DNA of 64,000 nt from Pseudonocardia sp. TRM90224 (GCF_021245725.1 NZ_JAJGSX010000001.1:62001-126000); one strand, 5' to 3'. Shown: positions 36,486 through 44,912, counted from the first letter of the stretch. Made by a program: numbers and translations. Notes: generated by a model not told the origin, from the letters alone.

Positions 36486-36529
36486 GAGATGGGCCCCAGC
36501 GCTGTTCCGGCAGCGCTGGGGCCCATCTC
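36486..36529. terminator. Perfect 19-bp terminator-like hairpin after the P450 gene
   Basis: The arms at 36486-36504 and 36511-36529 are exactly complementary with loop TTCCGG. It lies 17 bp past the P450 stop codon, reading on the minus strand. It is the perfect version of the hairpin at 9257-9300, and similarity between the two sites extends left of the hairpin (36475-36535 against 9246-9306). Confidence 0.8.
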
Positions 36530-36546
36530 GCTGCCGGTACCCGGTG

Positions 36547-37761
36547 TCAGGACCAGGTGACGGGCAGCGCGTGGACGCCGTAGATGTTCATATCGGTGCG
36601 CAGCGCCACCTCACCGGGCGGGACGGCCAGCGCGAGTGTCGGGAATCGGCGCAGCAGCCCCGCGAAGCCCGCGCGCATCTCGATGCGGGCGAGCTGCTGG
36701 CCGAGGCACTGGTGGATGCCGTGGCCGAAGGCGACCTGACCGCGAACCTTTCGGTGCACGTCGAGGGTGTCGGGGTGCTCGAAGCGCAGCGGGTCGCGGT
36801 TGGCGGCCAGCAGGGAGACGACGACGGTCGAGCCTGCGGGGATCGTCTCGCCGCCGACCTCGATGTCCTCCACGGCGTAGCGGTAGAAGATGTCGGCCAC
36901 CGACAGGTAGCGCAGGAGCTCCTCGACGGCGTCGGGCAGGAGCGACGGGTCTGCGCGCAGCTCCGCGAGCTGATCGGGGTGTTGCAAGAGCGCGAACGTG
37001 CCCAGCGCCAGCATGTTCGCGGTGGTCTCGTGTCCCGCGAGCAGCAGCAGGAAGGCCATGCCGGCAAGCTCTTCGAGGGTCAGTTCCTCGTCGCGGGCCA
37101 GGTCGGAGAGGATGTCCTCGCCGGGCTCGGCGCGCTTGGCCGCGCACAGCTCCCCGAGGTAACCCATCATCGCGCCGAACGCGGCCATCTTGGCGTCGAG
37201 GTCGATGTCGCGCTCCATGAACCTCGAGGAGTTCGACTGGAACGTCTCGCGGTCGGTGTAGGGGACACCGAGCAACTCGCAGATCACCAGCGACGGCACC
37301 GGGAGCGCGAACTCGCCGACCAGGTCGACCGGCGGGGTCAGGCGGGCCAGCGCGTCGAGTTGCTGCTCGGTGATCGCGATGATGCCCTCTTCGAGCTGCT
37401 TCATGCGTTTGACGGTGAACGCGCCGGTCAGCTTGCGCCGCAGCCGGGCGTGGTCCGGCGGGTCCATGCTGATGAACAGCCCGGGCACCTGCGGGGACGG
37501 GTCGGTGGCAGCCGGCATCCCCGGCGTTTCGAACGGCACATGGATCACGCCGATGTCCTGGCGGCTGCTGAACCGGGTGTCGGACATGACCTGCCGCACC
37601 GCGTCGTAGCCGGTTACCAGCCAACCCCGGTGGCCGTCCGGGAAGACCATCGGGCTCACCGGGCGGGTTGCACGCAGCGCGGTGATCTGGCTGGGCGGGT
37701 CGAACGGGCCGGCGTCGCGGTCCATCGGCAGGCCTTGGGGCACGGAAGCTGTCTGAAGCAT
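36547..37761 (-). CDS. Cytochrome P450, 404 aa
   Basis: Soluble bacterial P450 of CYP105/CYP107-like size. It has the oxygen-binding I-helix LLLLAGHETTANM, the ExxR-containing helix near PDAVEELLRYLS, and the heme-ligand loop FGHGIHQCLGQQLARIE with Cys352. Start ATG at 37761 has a GAGGGAGA ribosome-binding site. It needs a ferredoxin and reductase; none is present in the window. Upstream (37807-37835) are three 11-bp-spaced heptamers shared with the DUF4097-SARP operon promoter, so control by the adjacent SARP-like regulator is likely. The substrate is probably a specialised metabolite or xenobiotic, which cannot be resolved further. Confidence 0.95.
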   Translation of the reverse strand: MLQTASVPQGLPMDRDAGPFDPPSQITALRATRPVSPMVFPDGHRGWLVTGYDAVRQVMSDTRFSSRQDIGVIHVPFETPGMPAATDPSPQVPGLFISMDPPDHARLRRKLTGAFTVKRMKQLEEGIIAITEQQLDALARLTPPVDLVGEFALPVPSLVICELLGVPYTDRETFQSNSSRFMERDIDLDAKMAAFGAMMGYLGELCAAKRAEPGEDILSDLARDEELTLEELAGMAFLLLLAGHETTANMLALGTFALLQHPDQLAELRADPSLLPDAVEELLRYLSVADIFYRYAVEDIEVGGETIPAGSTVVVSLLAANRDPLRFEHPDTLDVHRKVRGQVAFGHGIHQCLGQQLARIEMRAGFAGLLRRFPTLALAVPPGEVALRTDMNIYGVHALPVTWS

Positions 37762-37779
37762 CGGGGTCTCCCTCGTGGT

Positions 37780-37837
37780 GATGTGCCACCACGATCACGG
37801 GGAGCCCGGACACGGGCCTGTCACCGCCCTGACACCG
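37780..37837 (-). promoter_or_regulatory. SARP-type operator/promoter of the P450 gene
   Basis: On the plus strand, the heptamers CGGACAC (37807), CTGTCAC (37818) and CTGACAC (37829) repeat every 11 bp, the geometry of SARP direct-repeat binding sites. The whole 58-bp block aligns without gaps to 42030-42087 in front of the DUF4097-SARP operon, including a conserved ACCACG-TCAC stretch on the gene-proximal side that may hold the -10 region. This is operator architecture by analogy; binding is inferred. Confidence 0.65.
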
Positions 37838-37841
37838 CCGG

Positions 37842-38008
37842 CTAGTGCCCCGTCACGGAAGTTTGGCGCGGGAATCGGGTGATCCAGTCGTCTGCTGGCA
37901 AGGCGCCGCCCGCAGCTCAGACCGGGCGTCTTTGCAAGGGCGGCAACGCCGCCAGCGGGCGACTGGGCGCCCGAGTTCCGTGGTGAACCTTTCGTGACGG
38001 GGCACTAG
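37842..38008. mobile_element. MITE-like palindromic element, 167 bp
   Basis: The ends are perfect 16-bp inverted repeats, CTAGTGCCCCGTCACG (37842-37857) and its reverse complement (37993-38008). Imperfect inverted similarity continues inward for about 50 bp on each side (CAGTCG-CTGCTGGC and partners). It encodes nothing. The CTAG at each end fits insertion into CTAG or TA as made by IS630/Tc1-type transposases, of which this would be a non-autonomous derivative. It fills the gap between the SARP-like gene's stop and the P450 operator, ending 6 bp from the distal heptamer. Confidence 0.65.
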
Positions 38009-38025
38009 CAGCGTCAGGGCACCGG

Positions 38026-41000
38026 TCAGGCGGTCAGCGCCGCCGCGACCAGCTCGCTCCAGCTCGTCTTGGCGCCTTCCCGAGCTGCCGCGTCGAACGC
38101 CGCGTCGCCGAGCCGGCAGCGTGCGGCCTGCTCGATCCGCGAGACGTCCGGGTTGGATCGGTCGGTCATGCCGAGCACGCTCGCGCTCGCCGCCAGCAGC
38201 CGTGCGGCCTGCTCGTACCGGTCGCACCGCAGCGCCAGGTCCGCAACCCCGACGAGCACCTGCGCGATCACGGGGGGATGCTCGACCTCGGCTGCGGCCT
38301 GACACGCCGCTGCCCGATGCTTCCGCGCCTCGTCGAGATCGTCGGCGAAGTAGCCGTACAGGTCGTGGCTCGCCGCGCGGATGAACGGCTGCTGAGCCTC
38401 TGCACCCAGCAGCGACACCACGACGTCGAGCTGGCCCAACCCTTCCGACGCATCGCCGTTCCACCGGGCGAGCTCGGCCTTCACCAGCGCCAGCGCGGCC
38501 AACGTGCCCGGCCAGGTGACCCCCTCGGCACGATGCTGCGCTTCAGCCACGGCAGCCGTGCTGGCGGCCGTGTCGCCCATCAGCCAATACAACCGTGCCT
38601 GCCGGGCGTCCAGCAGAACGACGTCGTCGAGCGCGCCGATCTCGGTGACGACCGCGATCGCCTGATCGAAGTGCTCGCACGCCTCGACGAGCTCACCGCG
38701 CAGGGCGATGCGATCGGCCAGCTCGGTCTGCGCGAACGAGATGCCGAACCGCTCGCCGAGCACCCGGAACTCGACCAGCGACTCCTCGAAGCATGCCTCC
38801 GCCTCGTCACCGAGGCCGAGCATCACCCGCAACTTGCCGATGTGCAGGCGGGACAGCGCACGCACCCAGGGGTCCTCGTCGTCCAGCAGCTCCTCCCACG
38901 CGGGCAGGACCGCATCCGGTTCGCGCAGCATCCGTTCCAGCGGAACGACCAGCCGCAGCCCGGGGTGGTGGCGCCGAGCGGTTCTGCCGAGCTCGTAGGC
39001 CTTGTGGACCCATTCCGCGGCCTCGCCGAGGTCACCCGGACCGGAGGTGACGAACATCGAGGTGAGGGCGTACACGACCGCCTGGATCTCGTCGGGCACG
39101 TCGCCGGGGGTGTTGATGGCCGCGGTGATCAGCTCCATGCCCTCGGCCTTGCGGCCGACGAGCCACCAGTACCAGCCGGCGGCCGCCGCCAGCCGCATCG
39201 CGGCATGCGCCTCACCGGCGGTGAGCGCACCGCGCATCGCCGCGGTGATGTTGTGGTGCTCCGCGCTGAGCGTGGCGAGCCATTCCAGTTGCTCCGCGCG
39301 GCGAAGCCGCGGCTCTGCCGTCTCGGCGAGTTCGGTGAACCACGCCAGATGGGCCTGCCGCGCCGGCTCACCCTCCCCTGCCTCGGCGAGCCGCTCGGCA
39401 CCGTATTCCTTGATCGTGCCGAGCATCCGGTAGCGCGGTGCGCCGTCACCTGTCGCGACCAGCAGGGACTTCTCGGTCAGCGAGCCGAGCAGGTCGAGGA
39501 CCTCGTGGTCGGAGACGAGATCGCCCGCGCAGACGCGTTCCGCTGCCGCCAAGCTCGCGCCGCCGGCGAACACCGACAGCCTCCGCAGGACCACGCGTTC
39601 GGCGTCGGTCAGCAGCTCCCAGCTCCAGTCGACCATCGCGCGCAGCGTCCGGTGCCGGGGCAGCGCGGTGCGGCTGCCGCCGGTCAGCACCCGGAACCTG
39701 TCGGCCAACCGGTCGGCGAGCTGGTCGATCGACATCGTGCGCAACCTGGCTGCGGCGAGCTCGATCGCCAGCGGCACCCCGTCCAGCGCTCGGCAGACCC
39801 GCGCCATCGTCTGCTCGTCGGCGGCGAAGCCCCTGCGCACCACCGCGGCGCGGTCGGTCAGCAGCGCGACCGCGGCCGGGAGGGCGAGCGGCTCGACGGA
39901 CCAGAGCGCCTCACCCGTGATGCCGAGCGGTTCCCTGCTCGTCGCGAGGATCCGCAGCCGCGGGCACTCCCCGAGCAGGCGATGGGCGAGCGCGGCAGCG
40001 GACTCGATCACGTGCTCGCAGTTGTCCAGTACGAGGAGCATCGCGCGGTCGCGCATCGCTGCGACCAGCCGGTCCACCGGCTCCAGGCTCGACACATCCC
40101 CCAGCAGCGCATCCCGCAGACCGAGCCCGGACAGCGTCGCCTGCGCCACGTCCGCGTCGGGGCCGATGGCGGCGAGCTCCACCAGCCACACCCCGTCCGG
40201 CAGGTCGCCGAGCAGCGTGCGCGCGGTCTCCGTGGCGAGCCTGGTCTTCCCGGAGCCACCGGGGCCGGTCAGGGTCGTCAGTCGGTAGCCGGCGACCAGG
40301 TCGCGCACTGCGGCGACATCGGCGTCCTTGCCGACGTAGCTCGTCAGCTCGGCACGCAGATTGGTCGTGCGGGTGTCCTCGCGGCGTCCGAGCTCACCCC
40401 GCAGCAGCGCCACGTGCAACGCGGACAGCTCGGGAGCCGGGTCGACCCCCAACTCGTCGGCAAGGGCTTCGCGCACGCGCTGGTACGCCTGCAGCGCCTC
40501 GCTGTTGCGGCCGGCCGCGACCAGTGCCCGCATCAGCGCCGCCACCAGCTTCTCCCGTATCGGATGCGCGGCCACCAGGTCGGACAGTTCAGTGACGAGG
40601 TCCGCCCCACGACCGAGGTCGAGCTCGGCGTCGAAGCGATCTTCCGTCGTCGCCAGACGCAACGCGTCGAGCCGGGTGGCCGCGGCGTCGAACGCCTCAC
40701 TGTCCTGCAGGCCGACGTCCTGCATGGCCGGTCCGCGCCACAGGTCCAGCGCGTCGCGCAGCCACTTCACCCGCAGCGATCCCTGGTCGTCACGGGCATG
40801 GGCGCAGAGCCGTTCGAACCGCACTGCGTCGACCGCGTCGGGCGCCACCACCAGGCGATAGCCGTCCGTCAGGCCCTCGACGGCCGCTCCCGGAACCGCC
40901 TTGCGCAACCGGGAGACCAGGCGCTGCAAGGCGTTGACCGCGTCAGCGGGCGGGTGCTCGCCCCAGATCCAGTCGACGAGCGTCGCCTTCGGGACCACCT

Positions 41001-41115
41001 GGCCGGCGCGGAGCGCGAGGGCGACCAGCAACCCGCGCAGCCGCGCCCCCGGCACGTCGACGACGCTCCCGTCGTCGGCACGCACCTCGAACGGGCCGAG
41101 GATCCTGATCTGCAC
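38026..41115 (-). CDS. AfsR/SARP-like regulator: BTAD, ATPase and TPR-like regions, 1029 aa
   Basis: The N-terminus VQIRILGPFEV with the winged-helix OmpR-type DNA-binding segment (LVDWIWGEHPPADAVNALQRLVSRLRKAV) and a BTAD region identifies the SARP/AfsR class. A P-loop ATPase follows (GPGGSGKTRLA, Lys290; VLDNCEHVIES; ATSREPLGI), then a long TPR-like helical half. GTG at 41115 is chosen because the family consensus starts exactly there; upstream codons look non-coding. It lies 61 bp downstream of the DUF4097 gene on the same strand, so they probably form an operon. A pathway-type activator; the matching operators at 37780-37837 and 42030-42087 suggest that it drives P450 and itself. Confidence 0.93.
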   Translation of the reverse strand: MQIRILGPFEVRADDGSVVDVPGARLRGLLVALALRAGQVVPKATLVDWIWGEHPPADAVNALQRLVSRLRKAVPGAAVEGLTDGYRLVVAPDAVDAVRFERLCAHARDDQGSLRVKWLRDALDLWRGPAMQDVGLQDSEAFDAAATRLDALRLATTEDRFDAELDLGRGADLVTELSDLVAAHPIREKLVAALMRALVAAGRNSEALQAYQRVREALADELGVDPAPELSALHVALLRGELGRREDTRTTNLRAELTSYVGKDADVAAVRDLVAGYRLTTLTGPGGSGKTRLATETARTLLGDLPDGVWLVELAAIGPDADVAQATLSGLGLRDALLGDVSSLEPVDRLVAAMRDRAMLLVLDNCEHVIESAAALAHRLLGECPRLRILATSREPLGITGEALWSVEPLALPAAVALLTDRAAVVRRGFAADEQTMARVCRALDGVPLAIELAAARLRTMSIDQLADRLADRFRVLTGGSRTALPRHRTLRAMVDWSWELLTDAERVVLRRLSVFAGGASLAAAERVCAGDLVSDHEVLDLLGSLTEKSLLVATGDGAPRYRMLGTIKEYGAERLAEAGEGEPARQAHLAWFTELAETAEPRLRRAEQLEWLATLSAEHHNITAAMRGALTAGEAHAAMRLAAAAGWYWWLVGRKAEGMELITAAINTPGDVPDEIQAVVYALTSMFVTSGPGDLGEAAEWVHKAYELGRTARRHHPGLRLVVPLERMLREPDAVLPAWEELLDDEDPWVRALSRLHIGKLRVMLGLGDEAEACFEESLVEFRVLGERFGISFAQTELADRIALRGELVEACEHFDQAIAVVTEIGALDDVVLLDARQARLYWLMGDTAASTAAVAEAQHRAEGVTWPGTLAALALVKAELARWNGDASEGLGQLDVVVSLLGAEAQQPFIRAASHDLYGYFADDLDEARKHRAAACQAAAEVEHPPVIAQVLVGVADLALRCDRYEQAARLLAASASVLGMTDRSNPDVSRIEQAARCRLGDAAFDAAAREGAKTSWSELVAAALTA

Positions 41116-41176
41116 CCCGTCGATCCTGCCAGCGGTGGCCGGAGCGGCACCGCATCGGCGCCGCGGCGGCCATCTC

Positions 41177-42001
41177 TCAGGCCGCCGGATGGATGACGAT
41201 GTCGTCGAGCCGCGTCCGGGCGAAGACCGCCAGGTCCTCGCCGGTGCCGCCCTGAACAGGGAGGGAGCTGCGCACCAGCCCCTTCGTGCTCCTCGCATCC
41301 ACCGCGGCGGCGGCGCTCGCGCTCACGCCGATCTCGATGCCACCGGACGCGTTCATCAGCTCCACCTGGCCGCGGGCGACCCGCCGGATCCGGATCGGGC
41401 AGTCGGCCGCCTTCGCGATCACGCTGCCGTCGGCTCGGTCGACCTCGAACCGACCGCTCGCCCCACTCAGGTCGACGTCGGCGCGGGCGTGGCCGATCCA
41501 GACCTTGCCCGACGTGCCCCGGTACCGGACGGCACCCTCGACCTCACCGATGCGCACCCCCGCCGAGCCACCCTCCAGCACAACGGATCCGGCGACGTGC
41601 CCGACCTCGAGCCCACCGGTCCCGAGACCGCCGCGCAGCGCGGCGACCCGCTCGAGGCTGACCTGCCCCGACGCGAGGTTGACCTCGCAGTCGCCGAAGA
41701 CCCCGTCCGCTCGGACGTAGGTCCATGCGGTGTTCAAGACCAAGCCGGACCCTGCGGGCAGTTCGATGGTGATGGCGACGGACCCGTTCCGGTCGCCCGA
41801 CTTGGTCGTCTTAACCTCCAGCACGCCCGCGGAGAAACCGACGTTGGTCTTCGCAGCGACCAGCGCATCCTTGCGGCGGGCTCTGTCGACGGGCTCGACC
41901 CGCACCACCGTGTCGGTCCGCTCACCGGCGACGATCCGCACGAGGGCGCCCGCGGTGGTGATGGTGGCGGTGATCGGGGTCGGTGTGGTGAACGTGGACA
42001 T
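41177..42001 (-). CDS. DUF4097-type beta-repeat protein, 274 aa
   Basis: Beta-solenoid-like protein of the DUF4097 (adhesin-like) family: a short N-terminal section with VRIVAGERTDTVVRVEPVD, then regular strands (GGLEVGHVAGSVVLEGGSAGVRIG, here in pieces GGLEVGHVAGSVV and GSAGVRIGEV) and the terminal TRLDDIVIHPA. No signal peptide. Such proteins are often partners of ECF or SARP regulators and may act as an anti-regulator or scaffold. ATG at 42001 has GGGAGA upstream. Upstream lies the SARP-type operator. First gene of a two-gene operon with the regulator. Confidence 0.8.
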   Translation of the reverse strand: MSTFTTPTPITATITTAGALVRIVAGERTDTVVRVEPVDRARRKDALVAAKTNVGFSAGVLEVKTTKSGDRNGSVAITIELPAGSGLVLNTAWTYVRADGVFGDCEVNLASGQVSLERVAALRGGLGTGGLEVGHVAGSVVLEGGSAGVRIGEVEGAVRYRGTSGKVWIGHARADVDLSGASGRFEVDRADGSVIAKAADCPIRIRRVARGQVELMNASGGIEIGVSASAAAAVDARSTKGLVRSSLPVQGGTGEDLAVFARTRLDDIVIHPAA

Positions 42002-42029
42002 GTCGGATCTCCCGTGGTCGGACTTCGTG

Positions 42030-42087
42030 GTGTCGCGACCACGCTCACCGACACCCCGGACGCCCGGCTGTCACGGTTCTGACATCG
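42030..42087 (-). promoter_or_regulatory. SARP-type operator/promoter of the DUF4097-SARP operon
   Basis: On the plus strand, the heptamers CGGACGC (42057), CTGTCAC (42068) and CTGACAT (42079) repeat at 11-bp spacing. Gapless similarity to the P450 promoter block extends 58 bp. It lies in the divergent gap between the DUF4097 gene and the EthD gene, so the same site could also influence EthD. Autoregulation is inferred. Confidence 0.65.
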
Positions 42088-42213
42088 ATGACACCGACAA
42101 CACCGCCGGTGTCAGGCCGGTGACTCCGGCCTTCGGCCCCACCAGGGGGAGCGCCTGACCCGGGGCGTCGTCGATCCGCTAAGAATGGATCTGTCCCGCA
42201 ACGAGGAGGTCTC

Positions 42214-42525
42214 GTGTTCCAGGTCACCGTGCTCTACAACCATCCCGAGGATTCCGCCCGGTTCGACGAGCACTACGACGGGGTCCACGCGCCGCTCGCC
42301 GCCACGATCCCCGGCCTGCAGCGCTACACGGTCACGAGGCCCGGACCGGGCCCGGACGGCACGTTGCCCCCGTACTACCTGGTGGCGGTGATGGAGTACG
42401 AGTCCGAGGCGGCCTACGGCGCGAGCATGGCGGAACCGGAGGCTCGGGCGACCCGGGCCGACCTGGCCAACTTCGCGACGGCAGGCGTCACGTTGCTGGC
42501 AGGTTCGGCCGGCTCCGTCGTCTGA
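42214..42525 (+). CDS. EthD-type protein, 103 aa
   Basis: Small EthD/dimeric alpha-beta barrel protein: FQVTVLYNHPEDSARFDEHY, HAPLAATIPGLQRYTVTRPG, then YYLVAVMEYESEAAYGAS and a short C-terminal region. GTG at 42214 is preceded by GAGGAGG. EthD-domain proteins bind or act on small aromatic or ether substrates, often beside P450 genes (as in ETBE-degrading clusters). Here it is divergent from the DUF4097-SARP operon and near the P450, so the three may serve one pathway. The catalytic role is not clear in this family. Confidence 0.85.
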   Translation: MFQVTVLYNHPEDSARFDEHYDGVHAPLAATIPGLQRYTVTRPGPGPDGTLPPYYLVAVMEYESEAAYGASMAEPEARATRADLANFATAGVTLLAGSAGSVV

Positions 42526-42617
42526 CCGGTCGCCCGCTCGACCACAGATCACGCCCCGACAGCATCCTGACCAGCCGATCCACCAGATCGGCGCGGGCTC
42601 AGTAGGCTCGATCTCTG

Positions 42618-42720
42618 ATGAACAGACCCGAGCTGCGGGTGGCGTTCCGTGTATTGGGGTCACTCGAGGTGTTGCGGGACGGCGTCCGCGTGGAGCCCAG
42701 CGGGGCGATGTTGCGCCATG
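42618..42720 (+). pseudogene. N-terminal relic of a second SARP-type regulator
   Basis: ATG at 42618 opens a short SARP-like beginning (FRVLGSLEVLRDGVRVEPSG), comparable to the ILGPFEV start of the intact regulator at 38026. After about 30 residues the likeness ends and the DNA runs into the 3' end of the minus-strand FAD monooxygenase (stop at 42754). No HTH or ATPase follows in any frame. I read it as a truncated remnant. Confidence 0.5.
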
Positions 42721-42753
42721 TCGCGGACCGCGCCGCTCGCAGAACGTCGCCCG

Positions 42754-44262
42754 TCACCGGTTCGTGGGAGGAGCCGGGTGCAGTGCCCGGTCGAGGGCAT
42801 CGGCGAGGTCATGGGCGAGGTCGGGCGCCGACGCGGCCCGCGTGCTGCACCAGGCGACGTAGCCGTCGGGGCGGACGAGGACGGCACCGGAGCCGTACCG
42901 CTCCGCCCAGCCGTCCGCGTGGTCCGCGCGATGGGCGCGCACACCCGCCGACCGGGCCGCTTCCATCCACTCCGGACTGTCGCACAGGAGCACGAACTCG
43001 TCGACGAACAGGTCGTGCGCGGCGACCGCACCGAGCCACAGGTGCGGGGCCCGGTGGCCGACGCACGGCCGTCCGGCCGGGCCGGGTTCCGGGCAGGGGG
43101 CGTAGCTCGCACCGAGCACCGCAGCGCGGTTGTCCAGCTCAGCGCCGCCCGACCCGCCGTCCGACCCGCCGCCCATCCTCGCTTCCTGGTGGGCGACGAT
43201 CGCGGGGGCCAGCGCCTCGGCCACCGGTCGGCGCTCGGCGTCGTAGGTGTCGAGGAGGTCGTCCCCGGCCCGGCCGCCGAGCACGGCGGCAAGCTTCCAC
43301 GCCAGGTTGTGCGCGTCCTGCACGCCCGTGTTGGCGCCGAGCGCGCCGGCCGGCGGCCACACGTGGGCGCTGTCGCCGACGAGGAAGACCCGGCCGCGCC
43401 GGTACTGTTCGGCCACGCCGACCGCCTGCTCCCACACCCCGACGCCCTCGATCTCGACGTCGATTTCCGCGCCGACGGCGGCCCGGACGAGCGCGGTGCA
43501 GCGGTGCTCGGTGAAGTCCGCAGCGGACTCGACCGCCGGGTCGTACGCCACCGACGCCTGCCAGCGGTTCGGATCGGCCGCGCTGACCAGCCCGCCGGAG
43601 AACCCGCCCGGGTTGGCGATGATCCAGAACAGTGCCCGGCGCGGGACGAAGGGCGCGAGATCGGCGCGGAAGACGATGTTCGCGGTGTGCATGAACGTCC
43701 GCTCCATCGTCCGGGCGATGCCCAGCCGGCTGCGGATCGTGCTCCGGTTGCCGTCCGCGGCCACCAGGTACCGGGCCCGGACCTGCTCCCGGTCGCCGGT
43801 GCTGCGGTGGTGCAGCGTCGCCGTCACGCCGTCGGCGTCCACGTCGAACGAGATCATCTCGGTGTCGCGCAGGTGCTCGGCACCGGCCGCGCGGGCGGCT
43901 TCGATCAGGACGGGCTCCACGGTGTTCTGATCGGCCATGCAGAACTCACCGGCGGTGAGGTCCGGCCAGGCCCGCGGTTCGTCCGCGTCGACGAGCCACT
44001 TCCATTCGCCCGCGAGCGACTCGCAGAAGGCGACACCGGACTCCTCGTCGAACGGTGCACCTGCCCGCGCGACGGCATCGGCGATCCCGTACGCGCGGTA
44101 GATCTCCATCGTCCGCTGGTTGATCCCGCGCGCCTTCCCGTGGATCGACACGCCAGGGTGCCGGTCCACCAGCAGCGACGGCACCCCTTGGCGCGCGAGG
44201 AACAGGGAGCTGGTGAGGCCGGCGAGGCCACCACCGACGATCAGGACGGGGACGTTCCTCAT
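42754..44262 (-). CDS. FAD-dependent aromatic hydroxylase (class A monooxygenase), 502 aa
   Basis: The Rossmann FAD motif is VLIVGGGLAGLTSSLFLARQG (split: VLIVGGGLAG, then LTSSLFLARQG), residues about 6-26. A DG-type motif occurs at YLVAADGNRSTIRSRLG and the GD motif at FLVGDSAHVWPPAGALG with Asp297. The C-terminal thioredoxin-like domain (GHRAPHLWLG, VLVRPDGYVAW) places it with polyketide/aromatic hydroxylases such as the tetracycline-ring or rifampicin monooxygenase group. Start ATG at 44262 overlaps the upstream PadR stop (ATGA), so translation is coupled and PadR likely controls it. Uses NAD(P)H and O2; substrate unknown, resistance or tailoring roles both possible. Confidence 0.92.
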   Translation of the reverse strand: MRNVPVLIVGGGLAGLTSSLFLARQGVPSLLVDRHPGVSIHGKARGINQRTMEIYRAYGIADAVARAGAPFDEESGVAFCESLAGEWKWLVDADEPRAWPDLTAGEFCMADQNTVEPVLIEAARAAGAEHLRDTEMISFDVDADGVTATLHHRSTGDREQVRARYLVAADGNRSTIRSRLGIARTMERTFMHTANIVFRADLAPFVPRRALFWIIANPGGFSGGLVSAADPNRWQASVAYDPAVESAADFTEHRCTALVRAAVGAEIDVEIEGVGVWEQAVGVAEQYRRGRVFLVGDSAHVWPPAGALGANTGVQDAHNLAWKLAAVLGGRAGDDLLDTYDAERRPVAEALAPAIVAHQEARMGGGSDGGSGGAELDNRAAVLGASYAPCPEPGPAGRPCVGHRAPHLWLGAVAAHDLFVDEFVLLCDSPEWMEAARSAGVRAHRADHADGWAERYGSGAVLVRPDGYVAWCSTRAASAPDLAHDLADALDRALHPAPPTNR

Positions 44263-44879
44263 GATTGTTCTTCCTCCTGCTTCGCAGCGAAGTCGGCGGC
44301 CTGTCGGCGCAGCCATTCGTCGGTCCAGGTGATCGCCCCGCCGCGGAGGTCCGCGATTAGCCCGCGGAGCCAGCGCTGCTCGGCGACCAGTAGCGCCTGC
44401 TGGTACTCCTCCTCCACCAGGAAGATGCGGGCGACTCCCGCGGAGCCTTCGAGCGCCGTGGCCATCTCGGCGAGCTGGGCGTCGACCCCCGCCGCGCGGA
44501 TCTCGAGCTCGGCCACTGCCTCATCAGGGGTCAGCATCGTCAGGAACGACAGGCCGACCGGGAACTCCGGGAACTCGGCACCGGTCGTCGCGAGCATCTC
44601 CTTGATCCACGATCGCGCCGTCGCGCGCCCGGCATCGGTGATCGCGTAGGTCGTCCGCTCCGGCCGACCAGCGGCGCGGTCGACGGCCTCCGCCCTGATC
44701 AGCCCGAGCTTCAGCAGCCGCTCTATCGCCTGGTAGACGCTCGCCCGCTGCCGAACGTTGACGACCCGGTCCTTGCCGTAGTCCTTGATCAGCTTCTGGA
44801 TCCGGTAGGCGTGCATCGGCTCAGCGGCGAGGAGCCCCAGCACGGTCAGCCCCAGGGTCGAACGCCTGTCGAGTGCCAT
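44259..44879 (-). CDS. PadR-family transcriptional regulator, 206 aa
   Basis: Winged-helix PadR protein: LGLTVLGLLAAEPMHAYRIQKLI, a recognition-wing region with SVYQAIERLLKLGLIRAE and RPERTTYAITDAGRATARSW, and the C-terminal Vir-like coiled dimerisation segment. ATG at 44879 is chosen over 44885 because AAGG sits at the right spacing. The start lies inside a 9-bp inverted repeat (44877-44912) that looks like its operator. It overlaps the FAD monooxygenase start by 4 nt, making a self-regulated two-gene operon. Ligand unknown, possibly the monooxygenase substrate. Confidence 0.9.
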   Translation of the reverse strand: MALDRRSTLGLTVLGLLAAEPMHAYRIQKLIKDYGKDRVVNVRQRASVYQAIERLLKLGLIRAEAVDRAAGRPERTTYAITDAGRATARSWIKEMLATTGAEFPEFPVGLSFLTMLTPDEAVAELEIRAAGVDAQLAEMATALEGSAGVARIFLVEEEYQQALLVAEQRWLRGLIADLRGGAITWTDEWLRRQAADFAAKQEEEQS

Positions 44880-44912
44880 AGTCATGACCTTACTAGTCAG
44901 ATTATGACTATG
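44877..44912. promoter_or_regulatory. Probable PadR operator
   Basis: The perfect inverted repeat CATAGTCAT (44877-44885) / ATGACTATG (44904-44912) spans the PadR start codon and its upstream region. Binding here would block both initiation and early elongation. It is much more AT-rich than its surroundings. Autorepression is typical of PadR; binding is inferred. Confidence 0.6.

Noticed and set aside
38278-41196. Antisense open frame of 972 codons opposite the SARP-like gene
   Set aside because: Shadow of the BTAD/ATPase gene; no recognisable domain and Arg/His/Gln-rich composition.
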